Positions 17,406 through 26,537 of a DNA stretch of 47,878 nucleotides are shown here, piece after piece (position 1 is the stretch's first letter; each line of letters begins with the position of its first letter). Source of the DNA: Verrucomicrobiota bacterium (lineage in GTDB: Bacteria > Verrucomicrobiota > Verrucomicrobiia > Methylacidiphilales > JBCCWR01); the NCBI GenBank assembly GCA_039192515.1, contig JBCCXA010000026.1, positions 1-47,878 on the forward strand. The letters run 5' to 3'. The position numbers were made by a program, and so were the translations under genes. Under the pieces are notes generated by a model. That model was not told the origin of the DNA. It ran no database searches and saw only the letters and a program-made list of their open reading frames with translations.

Positions 17406-18662
17406 ATGCCAGAAATAACTTCAGCTGCCCCTAAACCGAAGAAACCGAAGCGTAAAAGAGTTAATCTCCGTACCCCGGAGGTGATGAATGTCGTAAAAGC
17501 TCAGGTCAACGAGGACTACCGAAGCAAAGTAGTGGACTACATTAGGTTCTCGGGTAAAGGGATCTCAGCAAATGGTTTGACTGTCAAATTAGCCAAAGCT
17601 TTTGGTTTTTGTTATGGAGTGGAAAGAGCCATCGATCTCGCTTATGCAGCCGCTAAGACTTTTAAAGATAAACCCATTTATCTGCTAGGAGAGATTATTC
17701 ACAATCCAGAAGTGAATGAACAACTAAAAGAAATGGGTATTACCACACTTCTCGAAGGAGAAAATGGTTATGATCTCTCAGAGCTCAAGGAAGACGATGT
17801 GGTGATTGTTCCAGCCTTCGGCGCTCCTGTTGAGACGATGCGAGAGGCAGAAGCTAAGCAGTGTATGATTGTGGATACCACTTGTGGAGATGTCATGAGC
17901 GTATGGAAGCGAGTTCGCCAATACAATAGGGAGAAAATTACCTCTATTATCCACGGAAAAGCCTGGCATGAGGAAACCAAAGCCACGGCATCAAGGGCCC
18001 TGAGTGAGGAAGGTTATGGTCATTATCTGATTGTCCTGACTCTTGAGGAGACGGACTATATTTGCGAATATATACGTCAAGGGGGAAGCAAAGAAGAGTT
18101 TTTAGAACGCTTTAAAGGCGCTTATTCGCCAGGCTTCGATCCGGACGAGCACCTCCAGGCAGTTGGCGTAGCTAATCAAACGACTATGATGAAAAATGAT
18201 ACCCTTGAGGTGCAAAAGCGTATCCGGAAGTCTATCGTGGATCGTTATGGAGAAACTGCGGTAGAAAGCCATTTTCGTTCGTTCGATACGATTTGTGGAG
18301 CCACCCAAGAAAGACAAGATGCTTTGAAGGAAATGCTTAAGGAGGAAATGGATCTTCTTATTGTCGTAGGGGGCTACAACAGTAGCAACACTTCCCACCT
18401 TGCTGAAATGGGAGAACAAGTTCTACCTACTTATTTCATCAAAAATTATACGAAGATGATTTCAGAGCAGAAAATATCTCACTTCAATCAACATACGAAT
18501 GAAGAAGAAGAAAGTGAGAACTGGCTTCCGGATGGAGAAGTCACTGTTGGTATTACAGCCGGTGCGTCTTGTCCAAGCAATGTAATAGAAGACACGATTA
18601 GGCACCTCTATGAGTTTCGTGGGGTCAACGTTCTAGAGTTATTACCTGAATCTGCTCGCTAA
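17406..18662 (+). CDS. ispH: 4-hydroxy-3-methylbut-2-enyl diphosphate reductase, long form
   Basis: This enzyme performs the last step of the non-mevalonate isoprenoid pathway, reducing HMBPP to IPP and DMAPP with an iron-sulfur cluster. The three cluster cysteines are seen in 'AFGFCYGVERA' (C69), 'VDTTCGDVM' and 'AGASCPSNVIE'; 'EIIHNPEVNEQL' and 'IIHGKAWHEE' supply the substrate-binding His residues. At 418 residues it is about 100 longer than the E. coli enzyme and matches the longer type seen in cyanobacteria and plants: a basic N-terminal extension of about 55 residues and an insertion before 'FDTICGATQERQDAL'. No clear ribosome site precedes the ATG. The gene follows the sigma-54 activator, but there is no evidence of a functional link. 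Confidence 0.93.
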   Translation: MPEITSAAPKPKKPKRKRVNLRTPEVMNVVKAQVNEDYRSKVVDYIRFSGKGISANGLTVKLAKAFGFCYGVERAIDLAYAAAKTFKDKPIYLLGEIIHNPEVNEQLKEMGITTLLEGENGYDLSELKEDDVVIVPAFGAPVETMREAEAKQCMIVDTTCGDVMSVWKRVRQYNREKITSIIHGKAWHEETKATASRALSEEGYGHYLIVLTLEETDYICEYIRQGGSKEEFLERFKGAYSPGFDPDEHLQAVGVANQTTMMKNDTLEVQKRIRKSIVDRYGETAVESHFRSFDTICGATQERQDALKEMLKEEMDLLIVVGGYNSSNTSHLAEMGEQVLPTYFIKNYTKMISEQKISHFNQHTNEEEESENWLPDGEVTVGITAGASCPSNVIEDTIRHLYEFRGVNVLELLPESAR

Positions 18663-18737
18663 AAATTTGGAGTTTCATCATTTGTCATTTTGTACTATAA
18701 GTTACATTTACAATAAGCTATCGATTAAGGAGTGTTT

Positions 18738-19490
18738 ATGAATAGAAGAGTTTGCTTAGTTGTCTTATTATCGTCCCTGTTTCCTTTAAGCCTCATGGCT
18801 GTGCCTGAAAAGCTGCAAACGCTAGATGGCAATTCCTATAGCAATTTTTCTGTCAGTAACATTAACAACTCACACGTCAAAATTATGAACTCTAAGGGTG
18901 TTCATAATATTAAGTTGGGACAGATTAAAGATGAAGACTTGAAGATTTTGGGTGTGAATTTGTCAGACCCTATAGTGATTGAGAATATCAAAGGGCAGCG
19001 TGAGGAGCTGAAGTGGGCCATTAAGTTGGAGGAGATTCGTAAACAACGGGATAAGCTAACCTTACCTTCGGGTAAAGTAATTGATACCAAGAGCATTACA
19101 GATTTAAACCCGATGGCTTTAACGTACCGAGATGCCACCGGTGCAAAATCAATTCAAATTGGAGATCTACCATCGGAAATTCGTGAGCTTTTTGGATATA
19201 ACAAAGCTCAGGCTGACGCTTACGCAAAAAATATTCAGGAACAAATCAATGCTCAAAAATTGGCTGCTTCCGTCAGTCAACAAGGCCAAGCCAAGACGAG
19301 CACAGTTGGTAATAAAATGCTTAGCTCCTCTGGCTATCCGTCTAATATGACCAAGGATCAGATTATAGCGGAACGGAATAAAGTTCGCACCCAATTGCGT
19401 GATAAATCCGTGTCTGCGGCGGATAGAAAAATCCTGGAAGGCAAAAAGCTAGAGCTCGATGACCTTCTCAGAAAAGCGAATACGAAATAG
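18738..19490 (+). CDS. Secreted protein of unknown function
   Basis: About 250 residues, with a signal peptide ('VCLVVLLSSLFPLSLMA') and two similar short modules: 'LQTLDGNSYSNFSVSNINNSHVKI' with 'GVHNIKLGQI', and 'LTLPSGKVIDTKSITDLNPMAL' with 'GAKSIQIGDLPSEIRELFGY'. Each reads as a small beta unit of the kind 'dG..y.....v..v....v.i....G...i....LP', seen in many secreted proteins of this phylum. A polar, probably helical tail rich in Gln, Lys and Asp follows. I do not recognise a named family. AAGGAG at 18727-18732 is a strong ribosome site, 5 bases before ATG 18738; an in-frame GTG at 18732 overlaps that site and is rejected. It is convergent with hemQ. Confidence 0.7.
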   Translation: MNRRVCLVVLLSSLFPLSLMAVPEKLQTLDGNSYSNFSVSNINNSHVKIMNSKGVHNIKLGQIKDEDLKILGVNLSDPIVIENIKGQREELKWAIKLEEIRKQRDKLTLPSGKVIDTKSITDLNPMALTYRDATGAKSIQIGDLPSEIRELFGYNKAQADAYAKNIQEQINAQKLAASVSQQGQAKTSTVGNKMLSSSGYPSNMTKDQIIAERNKVRTQLRDKSVSAADRKILEGKKLELDDLLRKANTK

Positions 19491-19506
19491 CCCATCATGA
19501 GTTATT

Positions 19507-19544
19507 AGCGTGTTTCAATGAATTTTCAATTCAGAGAAAACGCT
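19507..19544. terminator. Stem-loop between convergent genes, probable bidirectional terminator
   Basis: AGCGTGTTTC at 19507-19516 pairs with GAGAAAACGCT at 19534-19544 with two mismatches. Nested inside is a perfect hairpin TGAATT-TTC-AATTCA at 19519-19533. It fills the gap between the secreted protein gene and hemQ, which end toward each other. The T-runs are short, so efficiency is uncertain. Confidence 0.5.
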
Positions 19545-20363
19545 CTAGCTTAGATCCAATCGACTGAGTAATTCATCTGGCTCCATGAGGATGCCTACAT
19601 AGAAGGGACCAAACTCAGCATACTGGTAGCTAACTTCATCGAATCTCATTTCGTAGATGATGGATTTGAACTCGTCAATGGTGTTGGAAAAAAGAGTAAC
19701 GCCCCATTCCCAGTCGCTAATGCCGGTAGAGCCGGTAATCAGTTGCTTTACCCGCCCTGCGTAAGTTCGGCCAACTTTCGCATGCCCCGCCATCAGCTTG
19801 CGGCGTTCATCATAGCTTAGGCCATACCAATTTTGCTCGGAGTTGCGGCGTTTAGCCATGGGGTAAAAGCAGATGCTTTTCCAATCCGTAAATTTTGGGT
19901 AGATACGGTCATGGCGATACTTAGCCATACGATCCGTGAAGTCTTGCATGGCAAGTGCGAACTCGGGTGTTCCAGGTGTGAGTCCTTTTTCCTTTTCTAG
20001 CGTTTTCCCCCATTCCTCATCAGTTGTCGTGTATTCGGATTCTTCTGTTAGTGATAAGAAGCTGTATTCGCGACTCAGCACACTCGTTCCTAGCACCTGG
20101 TTAAATTGTTTTTCAAGCTTATCGATTTGATGTAAGTCAGGAGCTGCGGCTAGGAAACCGAAGTCGGACCTTCCGATGATGCTGTAGAGAAGAAGCTGGC
20201 AGTCCTCTTGACCGCGAAAATCGGAAACAAGTTGCTTGAAGGAGGTCAAGTGTTCTTCCTGAGAGTAATCAAGTTCCTCCCAGGAGGCGTAGTCGATTTC
20301 GTATATCTGATGGAGAACGTTCCATCCTACTTTGGCTATGATGCGGTTCGATTCACTAGTCAT
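19545..20363 (-). CDS. hemQ: Coproheme decarboxylase / chlorite dismutase family (HemQ)
   Basis: A 272-residue member of the chlorite dismutase superfamily that matches the HemQ (ChdC) branch, which turns coproheme III into heme b with peroxide. The catalytic Tyr is in 'CFYPMAKRRN' (Y167) and the proximal heme His in 'MAGHAKVGRTYAG' (H194). 'KQLITGSTGISDWEWGVTLF' and 'YEMRFDEVSYQYAEFGPFYVG' are near-diagnostic. Its presence implies the coproporphyrin-dependent heme route, common in Gram-positive bacteria and also known from several other phyla. The 'WGKTLEKEKGLTPGTPEFALAMQDF' insertion before the Tyr is an extra segment. It is last in a same-strand run with the glycosyltransferase and PrsW-like genes. 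True chlorite dismutases differ in the distal Arg region, so HemQ is the better call. Confidence 0.9.
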   Translation of the reverse strand: MTSESNRIIAKVGWNVLHQIYEIDYASWEELDYSQEEHLTSFKQLVSDFRGQEDCQLLLYSIIGRSDFGFLAAAPDLHQIDKLEKQFNQVLGTSVLSREYSFLSLTEESEYTTTDEEWGKTLEKEKGLTPGTPEFALAMQDFTDRMAKYRHDRIYPKFTDWKSICFYPMAKRRNSEQNWYGLSYDERRKLMAGHAKVGRTYAGRVKQLITGSTGISDWEWGVTLFSNTIDEFKSIIYEMRFDEVSYQYAEFGPFYVGILMEPDELLSRLDLS

Positions 20364-20433
20364 GGGTTTCTAAACTGGTCTTGAATGATCATCTTGGCAA
20401 GACCAATAGCCCTTTATCCACTTGTAACGGACT

Positions 20434-21930
20434 TTAGGAATCTTCTTTGAACTCTCGAGCAAACATCAGCAAAATAATACCTGATGAGAGGATGCTGCTT
20501 CCCAAGATGAGAAAAGCTTTATGCACACCTGATTTCCAAGCCAACCAAATAAAAGTGATACCAACGAGCAGAGAGAACCCTATAAAGAAGCTGCCTTTGA
20601 AAGCCAGGACATCTCGTCGTTGTTCGCGGAGATCGTGAATTTCAGAGAAAAAATAGAAGGATAAAAAGATAAAGACGGTAGCACTGATCATCGAGAATTC
20701 CGCGAATTCGGGCACAGAGAGCAACGAATCGTAAAGCCCATGAACCAGTATCACACTCGTCAGAACATAGAAAAAATGGTCTAGTGAGTGAATTCGCTTC
20801 TGCGCTCTATAGAGGGAGAGCCCTACAAGACCTGTTGTTGTCATATGAAAAAAATTGGACATCAGTGAGCGTTGTGCGCTTGTTCCTGTTCCTAGATCTG
20901 AGAAGTATCGGAAATTTTCTTCGATGGCAAAGCCCAGACCAACGCCAGCTGCTACGAACAGAGTTGTGAGTTGTCTTTGCTCCCGGAGTAAGAAGGCAAG
21001 TAAAGGAAGAAAACATAGTAACTTGATAAGCTCTTCTCGTAAGCCAATCCCCGCAAAAGAATAGACCAGGGAACTTGGAAGGTCCCCCGAGCCATTTAGG
21101 CCTAGTACTTCTGTTTGCCAAGTATGCGTCAATAGACTGATCTGAGCAGCGAGAAATCCCAAGCAAACGCCTACCAGTAATAGCGAGGTTTGCGTTTTAT
21201 TTTCTGAAGCAACTTGAGACCATTGAAAGCAAAGCAGTAACCATATAGCACCACCGATGCACGATATAACCATATGGTCCAGATCATAGTCCTGGTAGTC
21301 CCAGGGAATTTGGAGTTTGATCACGGAAAGCCAATCTTGCTTTTTAACAGCGTAGTCGTACGCAAAATTCAAATCGAATAATGCTTTGTAGTCTTCATCT
21401 GCTTTTAGACGGTCCAGATCTTGATAGCTCTTGGCTACAAGGTAGGCATGTAAAGCTTTCTCTCTTAAATAGGGATACGGGCTTAGCTTATTTTCCTTTT
21501 CAAAAGCTTGTGCAGCCAGCAGATATTCCACTCGGTTTTCATAAACCAAACCAAGAGTTAAAAAACTATTGAGCACGGGAGGGTAGTTTTCTGTAAGGGT
21601 TTTAATTTTTTCCACAGGCCGGTTATCTTGGGGGTTGAGACGACTTTCCGTATAGAGCCGGAAAAGAGTTTTTTGTTCGGACGTGAAAGCCTCTTGCTCA
21701 ACGGTTTCTAAATATTGAGGTAATAAGTCAGAGGGCAATTGGGAGGCAATAACCAGTAAATCACCAGGCTGGTTGACGGTGGCCTCAGGCGGTAGACCGA
21801 TTTGAGGTGTTGAAAAGTGGCTCAGTATAAATCCTAGTAATCCAGACCCCAGAAGGATACCAAAGCAGGTTTTATAAAGAAAAGAATCTTCTCGAGTACG
21901 GTAATAAATCCAACTTTGCCACTTATTCAT
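20434..21930 (-). CDS. PrsW-type intramembrane metalloprotease with N-terminal TPR-like region
   Basis: A 498-residue membrane protein. A hydrophobic helix at about 22-38 is followed by a soluble, helical, TPR-like segment at about 60-205, then seven or eight membrane helices. The protease core has the three PrsW motifs: 'GIGLREELIKLL' (E299-E300), 'GFAIEENFRYF' (E337-E338) and the His pair region 'NFFHMTTTGLVG' (H362) with 'VHGLYDSLL' (H397). PrsW in Bacillus cleaves the anti-sigma factor RsiW, and homologues are distributed widely with mostly unknown substrates. Standard PrsW proteins are about 220 residues, so the N-terminal half is an added domain, possibly a substrate adaptor. It lies 39 bases after the glycosyltransferase gene and 70 before hemQ. 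Whether it acts on the FecR-like anti-sigma protein elsewhere in the window cannot be told. Confidence 0.82.
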   Translation of the reverse strand: MNKWQSWIYYRTREDSFLYKTCFGILLGSGLLGFILSHFSTPQIGLPPEATVNQPGDLLVIASQLPSDLLPQYLETVEQEAFTSEQKTLFRLYTESRLNPQDNRPVEKIKTLTENYPPVLNSFLTLGLVYENRVEYLLAAQAFEKENKLSPYPYLREKALHAYLVAKSYQDLDRLKADEDYKALFDLNFAYDYAVKKQDWLSVIKLQIPWDYQDYDLDHMVISCIGGAIWLLLCFQWSQVASENKTQTSLLLVGVCLGFLAAQISLLTHTWQTEVLGLNGSGDLPSSLVYSFAGIGLREELIKLLCFLPLLAFLLREQRQLTTLFVAAGVGLGFAIEENFRYFSDLGTGTSAQRSLMSNFFHMTTTGLVGLSLYRAQKRIHSLDHFFYVLTSVILVHGLYDSLLSVPEFAEFSMISATVFIFLSFYFFSEIHDLREQRRDVLAFKGSFFIGFSLLVGITFIWLAWKSGVHKAFLILGSSILSSGIILLMFAREFKEDS

Positions 21931-21969
21931 AGGAGAGATATTTCGGAGAAAATGATTTTGGAGTACCTT

Positions 21970-23166
21970 TTAATTTTTCAGCAGAGGCTCAATGCTTTGG
22001 TGATAAATAGTATCCCAGTTGTTTTCTCTCATAATTTTTTTACTCAATGTATGTTTAGAAGATGCAAGGAGCTTCTTAGCGGCAGCTATAGCATCTCCTT
22101 CATTTGTTAGGCATAGAGTATTTGCTTTAAGTTCTTGCGCAATCGCTTCATTTTCAATAGCCCAGCAAGGAATTTTTCTAAGAGCTGCCTCATAATATGG
22201 AAGGCCAAAGGCTTCATACCGAGAGAGGAAAAAAATCACGTCGGCTATTTGTAAACAGTTCTGCCAGATAGCTTCAGAGGTTTTAAGGCACTGGTTGAGA
22301 ATAAAAACATGACCGGAAAGCTGAAACTGATCAGAGATGAGGTGCTCAAGATATTTCACATAAGACTCATTGTTATCACCGGGTTGGCCGGGGATACCTG
22401 ATATGATAAGCATGGGGTTGATTTGAAGCTCTGTCTTAATCGCATTGAGATATATGATGGTCATGTCGATATTTTTTCGCTGCAGAAGGCGTGCTGGGAG
22501 GAAAAATATAAGATCACGCTCAATAAATTTTTGCTCACTGAGCCAATTTGAAAACTCTGATGTAAGTCCAAAAACACGATGAAGATCGATGCCATTTGGG
22601 ACGACGGGAATGTCTTTTTCCGGGATATGGTAAGTCTCAGCAATTTCCCTTTGCCTGAACCTAGACGGGGCGATGTAAGTGACATCCTCATGCTTGGTAT
22701 GCATCATGGCCCATGGATGTTTGGTAGGGTTGGGAAGTGAGTAGTCCATGTTTTTTGCAGTGAAATCATGGACCCAAACCAGCGTCCTTCTTGTTTTGGC
22801 AAGCTTTCTTAAGGCTTCTGTCAGTGCTAAATTAAAATGAGTGGTAAAGTTTCCATGGCATAGGACGATGTCTGCCCAAAGGTAATAGGGTTGCAGAGCT
22901 TCCAGTAATTCCGTGGTAAAATCAGAATAATGATGGTCTGTTTGTCCTTGATCTACAGCACGTTTTGTTTTTAAGTTTTTGGGGTAAGAGGGGGAAAGTT
23001 CAGGTAGTAACTCGAGTTGATAATCATGGGAACTACTTTTTCCTATCCCCGTTACAACTTTTACGGTATGATTATTCCTAGTCAGCAATTCCGCTAATTG
23101 GCGCATAATCAGTTCGGCTCCCCCAACAACAGGCCAGAAGGTGCTATTAATTAAAACAATCTTCAT
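21970..23166 (-). CDS. Glycosyltransferase family 4/1 protein (GT-B fold)
   Basis: A 398-residue retaining-type glycosyltransferase. The N-terminal Rossmann half starts at 'NSTFWPVVGGAELIMRQLAELL', where the 'P..GGAE' motif is typical of GT4 enzymes. The C-terminal half, from about 200, carries 'VPNGIDLHRVFG', 'IFFLPARLLQRKNIDMTI' and the acidic E-x7-E-like region 'LSRYEAFGLPYYEAAL' that binds the nucleotide sugar. Donor and acceptor are unknown. There is no signal peptide, so it acts in the cytoplasm or at the inner face of the membrane. Only 24 bases separate its start from coaE on the other strand, so the divergent promoters must overlap or lie within the genes. Confidence 0.88.
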   Translation of the reverse strand: MKIVLINSTFWPVVGGAELIMRQLAELLTRNNHTVKVVTGIGKSSSHDYQLELLPELSPSYPKNLKTKRAVDQGQTDHHYSDFTTELLEALQPYYLWADIVLCHGNFTTHFNLALTEALRKLAKTRRTLVWVHDFTAKNMDYSLPNPTKHPWAMMHTKHEDVTYIAPSRFRQREIAETYHIPEKDIPVVPNGIDLHRVFGLTSEFSNWLSEQKFIERDLIFFLPARLLQRKNIDMTIIYLNAIKTELQINPMLIISGIPGQPGDNNESYVKYLEHLISDQFQLSGHVFILNQCLKTSEAIWQNCLQIADVIFFLSRYEAFGLPYYEAALRKIPCWAIENEAIAQELKANTLCLTNEGDAIAAAKKLLASSKHTLSKKIMRENNWDTIYHQSIEPLLKN

Positions 23167-23190
23167 GAACAGTAGACATTATCTCTAGAG

Positions 23191-23850
23191 ATGAACGAGG
23201 CACAATGCCTTTCTGAAAAGAATAATAGAACCGTGAATCATCTGAGAAAAATAAAAAGATTTGGGCTGACGGGGGGTATTGCTGCCGGTAAGTCAACAGT
23301 CGCTGGTTTCCTGAGTGATAAAGGCTGGAAAATTATTGATACGGATGTGATTGCACGTGATTTGTGTGAGATAGGGAAAGAGGGCTATAAAAATGTGGTT
23401 GACGTATTTGGGGTAAAGATACTAAAACAGAATAGATCCATTGATCGAGTTGCATTGGGTAAAATAGTATTTAAGAATTCTGATAAAAGAAAGTTACTTA
23501 ACTCGATTCTACATCCGCTTGTCCGAGCAAAATGGATAGACCAATTTGCTAGGCATGAAGCGGAAGATCATTCAGGTCCTGCCGTGGTTGTGATTCCACT
23601 GATGTTTGAAACAGGAATGAATGAGTGGTTTGATTCCATCGGATGCGTTGCGTGCCCACTTGAGATTCAGATCACGCGCTTAATGGATAGAGGACTTTCG
23701 AAAGAAGAGGCACATTTAAGGATTGAAGCTCAGTGGTCAGTCACTGAAAAAATGAAACAAAGTGATAAAGTCATTTGGAATATTGGCAGTCTGGAGTTAT
23801 TGAAAATGCAGACAGAGCAGCTCAATAGCAGTTGGCTCTCTCGCGCATGA
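23191..23850 (+). CDS. coaE: Dephospho-CoA kinase
   Basis: The last step of coenzyme A synthesis: ATP-dependent 3'-phosphorylation of dephospho-CoA. The P-loop 'GLTGGIAAGKST' lies at residues 25-36. 'IIDTDVIARDLCE' gives the DxD-type substrate site, 'LNSILHPLVRAKW' the CoA domain, and 'VVIPLMFETGMNEWFDSIGCVACPLEIQITRLMDRG' the Walker B and lid region. At 219 residues it is slightly longer than usual because of about 20 residues before the P-loop. An in-frame GTG at 23233 would give a more typical N-terminus, and neither start has a strong ribosome site. Rho follows 33 bases downstream in the same direction. Confidence 0.92.
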   Translation: MNEAQCLSEKNNRTVNHLRKIKRFGLTGGIAAGKSTVAGFLSDKGWKIIDTDVIARDLCEIGKEGYKNVVDVFGVKILKQNRSIDRVALGKIVFKNSDKRKLLNSILHPLVRAKWIDQFARHEAEDHSGPAVVVIPLMFETGMNEWFDSIGCVACPLEIQITRLMDRGLSKEEAHLRIEAQWSVTEKMKQSDKVIWNIGSLELLKMQTEQLNSSWLSRA

Positions 23851-23883
23851 GATAGAAGCCCCCCAAAAATCAAAGGATAGCTT

Positions 23884-25527
23884 ATGGCAGAAGAAGGTAG
23901 TCATCTGACAACAAAAACAAAATCTGAAGTAGCAAGTGAGGCAAAGGTCGCTGTTTCCAGTGCCCCTGATGCTTCAGCTAAGAAAGATGTTTCCCAAGAT
24001 AAAGAACAAGATAAAGAAAAGGATCGTAAGAAAGTGGAGGAAGCAAGTACCGAATCAAAGAAGCAAGCCAACCGTAACCGGGGTCGTAACAACAACCGCC
24101 GTAACAACAATAACCGCCGTAACTTCAGCAATAAGCAACGCGGTAATGGTTCAGGCGGTGGAAGTGATGATCATTACAACGACATGGCCTATGATGAAAT
24201 TTTACCACCAGAAGGCACAGGAGTTGATGAGAATGGTGAGCCTTTGCCCCCGCCGCCTCCAGGTATTGACCTTCACTTCAATGACTTGCAGAAGAAGCAT
24301 ATCCAAGATCTTCACGAATATGCTAAGGACTTCAACGTTGAGAATGTCGGGACACTTCGCAAACATGAGTTGATCTTTGCCATCATGAAGCGCAATGCCG
24401 AGCGCAATGGTAGACTATTTGGTGAGGGTGTTTTAGAAATTCTCCCCGACTCATATGGATTCCTGCGCTTAGCAGCCTACAATTATACACCTTGTCCTGA
24501 AGACATCTACGTTTCGCCATCACAAATTAGACGTCATGGTTTGAAGAAAGGAGATCTCATTGGGGGAGAGATTCGTCCTCCGCGTGATAAGGAACGCTAC
24601 TTTGCTCTAGTGGCAATGGATAAACTTGAAGGGGAAGAGCCTTCCAAAGCAAAGAGTGTCATTCACTTTGATAACTTAACTCCTTTGTTTCCTAACCGTC
24701 GCATTGTTCTTGAAAATTCTCAAAAATCAGATCCTGCGATGCGAGCTATGGATTTGATTACCCCTATTGGCTTTGGCCAACGGGGTTTGATCGTAGCACC
24801 TCCTCGCACCGGAAAGACTGTATTGATGCAAAAGATTGCCAATGCTATTACCGATAATAACCCCAACGCGCACCTCATCGTCTTATTGATTGACGAGCGT
24901 CCTGAAGAAGTAACGGATATGTCTCGCTCCGTAAAAGGAGAGGTAATTAGCTCCACATTTGATGAACATGCTGAGCGTCATGTGCAAGTAGCAGAGATGG
25001 TCATTGAACGTGCCAAGCGCCTAGCCGAACGGGGAACAGATGTTATCATACTGTTGGACAGCATTACTCGTCTTGCCCGTGCGTACAATACGCTGCAACC
25101 ACATAGTGGAAAGATCCTTTCTGGTGGTGTTGATGCTAATGCCTTACATAAACCTAGGCGCTTTTTTGCCGCAGCCCGTAACCTTGAAGAGGGGGGGAGC
25201 CTTACCATACTCGCAACCGCATTAGTGGAAACTGGTAGTAAGATGGATGAAGTCATCTTCGAAGAATTTAAAGGCACAGGTAATATGGAAATTCACCTGG
25301 ATCGTGATCTTGTAAACAAGCGTGTTTATCCTGCCATTAATATTTCGAAGTCTGGAACTCGTAAAGAGGAGATTCTCTACCATCGCGACGAGATGCCTAG
25401 AATTCATGTGCTGCGCAAGGCCTTTACCTCATTGCCATCTGTAGAGGGTATGGAGCTCCTACTAGATCGCATCAAAAAGACTCGTAGCAATGCCGAATTC
25501 TTATTGGCAATGAATCTGAAGGACTAA
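23884..25527 (+). CDS. rho: Transcription termination factor Rho with long N-terminal extension
   Basis: A 547-residue hexameric RNA helicase that ends transcription. The first 85 or so residues are a low-complexity Lys/Glu/Ser-rich segment, then an Asn/Arg-rich stretch at about 63-90, then an acidic and Pro-rich linker ('[14 protein letters not shown]'). The canonical protein follows: Rho N-terminal domain ('[16 protein letters not shown]', '[16 protein letters not shown]'), RNA-binding cold-shock domain ('[14 protein letters not shown]'), Walker A 'PPRTGKT' near residue 307, Walker B '[16 protein letters not shown]' and the R-loop '[22 protein letters not shown]'. E. coli Rho has 419 residues. 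Similar basic insertions occur in Actinobacteria and Bacteroidota and probably add RNA binding. A good ribosome site (AAAGGA) precedes the ATG. Confidence 0.96.
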   Translation: MAEEGSHLTTKTKSEVASEAKVAVSSAPDASAKKDVSQDKEQDKEKDRKKVEEASTESKKQANRNRGRNNNRRNNNNRRNFSNKQRGNGSGGGSDDHYNDMAYDEILPPEGTGVDENGEPLPPPPPGIDLHFNDLQKKHIQDLHEYAKDFNVENVGTLRKHELIFAIMKRNAERNGRLFGEGVLEILPDSYGFLRLAAYNYTPCPEDIYVSPSQIRRHGLKKGDLIGGEIRPPRDKERYFALVAMDKLEGEEPSKAKSVIHFDNLTPLFPNRRIVLENSQKSDPAMRAMDLITPIGFGQRGLIVAPPRTGKTVLMQKIANAITDNNPNAHLIVLLIDERPEEVTDMSRSVKGEVISSTFDEHAERHVQVAEMVIERAKRLAERGTDVIILLDSITRLARAYNTLQPHSGKILSGGVDANALHKPRRFFAAARNLEEGGSLTILATALVETGSKMDEVIFEEFKGTGNMEIHLDRDLVNKRVYPAINISKSGTRKEEILYHRDEMPRIHVLRKAFTSLPSVEGMELLLDRIKKTRSNAEFLLAMNLKD

Positions 25528-25549
25528 TAACTACTTAGTCTGAGACTGA

Positions 25550-26521
25550 ATGAAGGTATTTGTTACGGGGGGCGCTGGCTACATTGGTAGTGTATGCGTC
25601 GAAGAAGTTTTAAATGCCGGCCATGAAGTCTGTGTGTTTGATAACCTCTCGGAAGGACATCGTTCGGCGGTGGACGATCGCGCAAAATTTGTCCAGGGGG
25701 ATTTACACCGCTTAGATTCAGTCAAGGAGGTGGTCAATTCTTACAAACCTGATGCCGCTATCCACTTTGCCGGTAAAGCCCTAGTTGGGGAGTCCATGGC
25801 AAATCCCTACCTATATTATCAGACGAATGTCTATGGTGGAACTAATCTGCTCGAGGCGCTTGTCCAGTATGGGTGCAAGCGGATCGTCTTTTCATCTACC
25901 TGCGCTACTTATGGTGTTCCTCTTAACGTTCCCATTGATGAGTCAAACCCTCAACATCCTATTAATCCTTATGGTCATTCCAAATTGGCCTTTGAGCAAA
26001 TTTTACGGTGGTATCAAAAGGTGCATGGTCTTGCTTTTACCGCATTGCGTTACTTTAACGCTGCTGGTGCCTCAGTTAAGTTTGGTGAGCACCACCGTAT
26101 TGAAACCCATCTTATCCCTAACGTTCTCAAGGTGGCCCTGGGGCAGATGGAAAAGGTTTTTATCTTTGGAGATCAATATGATACGCCCGATGGCACTTGT
26201 ATCAGGGACTATATACATCTCATAGACCTAGCATCAGCTCATATTGCAGCTCTTGACCAAACAGAGTCGGGGCACTTTAATGTGGGCACCGGAAATGGTT
26301 ATTCTGTCATGGAGGTCATAGAGATGTGTCGTGAGGTTACAGGGCATGCAATTCCTGCTGAAATGATGCCTGCTAGAGAAGGGGATCCTCCTCGCTTGGT
26401 GGCAGACCCCAGGAAGATCAAAAATGAGCTTCATTGGAGTCCTAAACATGCCGGGCTTAAGGAGATTGTAACCAGCGCTTGGAACTGGCATAAATTAAAT
26501 CCGGAAGGCTACAAAGATTAG
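25550..26521 (+). CDS. galE: UDP-glucose 4-epimerase
   Basis: A 323-residue extended short-chain dehydrogenase that interconverts UDP-glucose and UDP-galactose. The NAD-binding motif 'VTGGAGYIGS' is at the N-terminus, 'VFDNLSEGHRSAV' is the adenosine pocket, 'IHFAGKALVGES' follows, and 'FSSTCATYG' with 'YGHSKLAFEQ' near residue 141 gives the Ser/Thr and YxxxK catalytic residues. 'ALRYFNAAGA', 'DGTCIRDYIHLIDLASAH' and 'GNGYSVMEVI' complete the GalE pattern, with no sign of another epimerase subtype. A 6-bp hairpin (GACTAA/TTAGTC, 25522-25540) spans the rho stop just before this gene. It lies in an apparent operon with hprK, 16 bases apart. It supplies UDP-galactose for surface polysaccharides or Leloir galactose use. 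Confidence 0.93.
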   Translation: MKVFVTGGAGYIGSVCVEEVLNAGHEVCVFDNLSEGHRSAVDDRAKFVQGDLHRLDSVKEVVNSYKPDAAIHFAGKALVGESMANPYLYYQTNVYGGTNLLEALVQYGCKRIVFSSTCATYGVPLNVPIDESNPQHPINPYGHSKLAFEQILRWYQKVHGLAFTALRYFNAAGASVKFGEHHRIETHLIPNVLKVALGQMEKVFIFGDQYDTPDGTCIRDYIHLIDLASAHIAALDQTESGHFNVGTGNGYSVMEVIEMCREVTGHAIPAEMMPAREGDPPRLVADPRKIKNELHWSPKHAGLKEIVTSAWNWHKLNPEGYKD

Positions 26522-26537
26522 ACGGATCTTTTTTCCT

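Noticed and set aside
23936..24373. A 145-codon plus-strand frame within rho
   Set aside because: It is an out-of-frame reading of the repetitive Rho extension.
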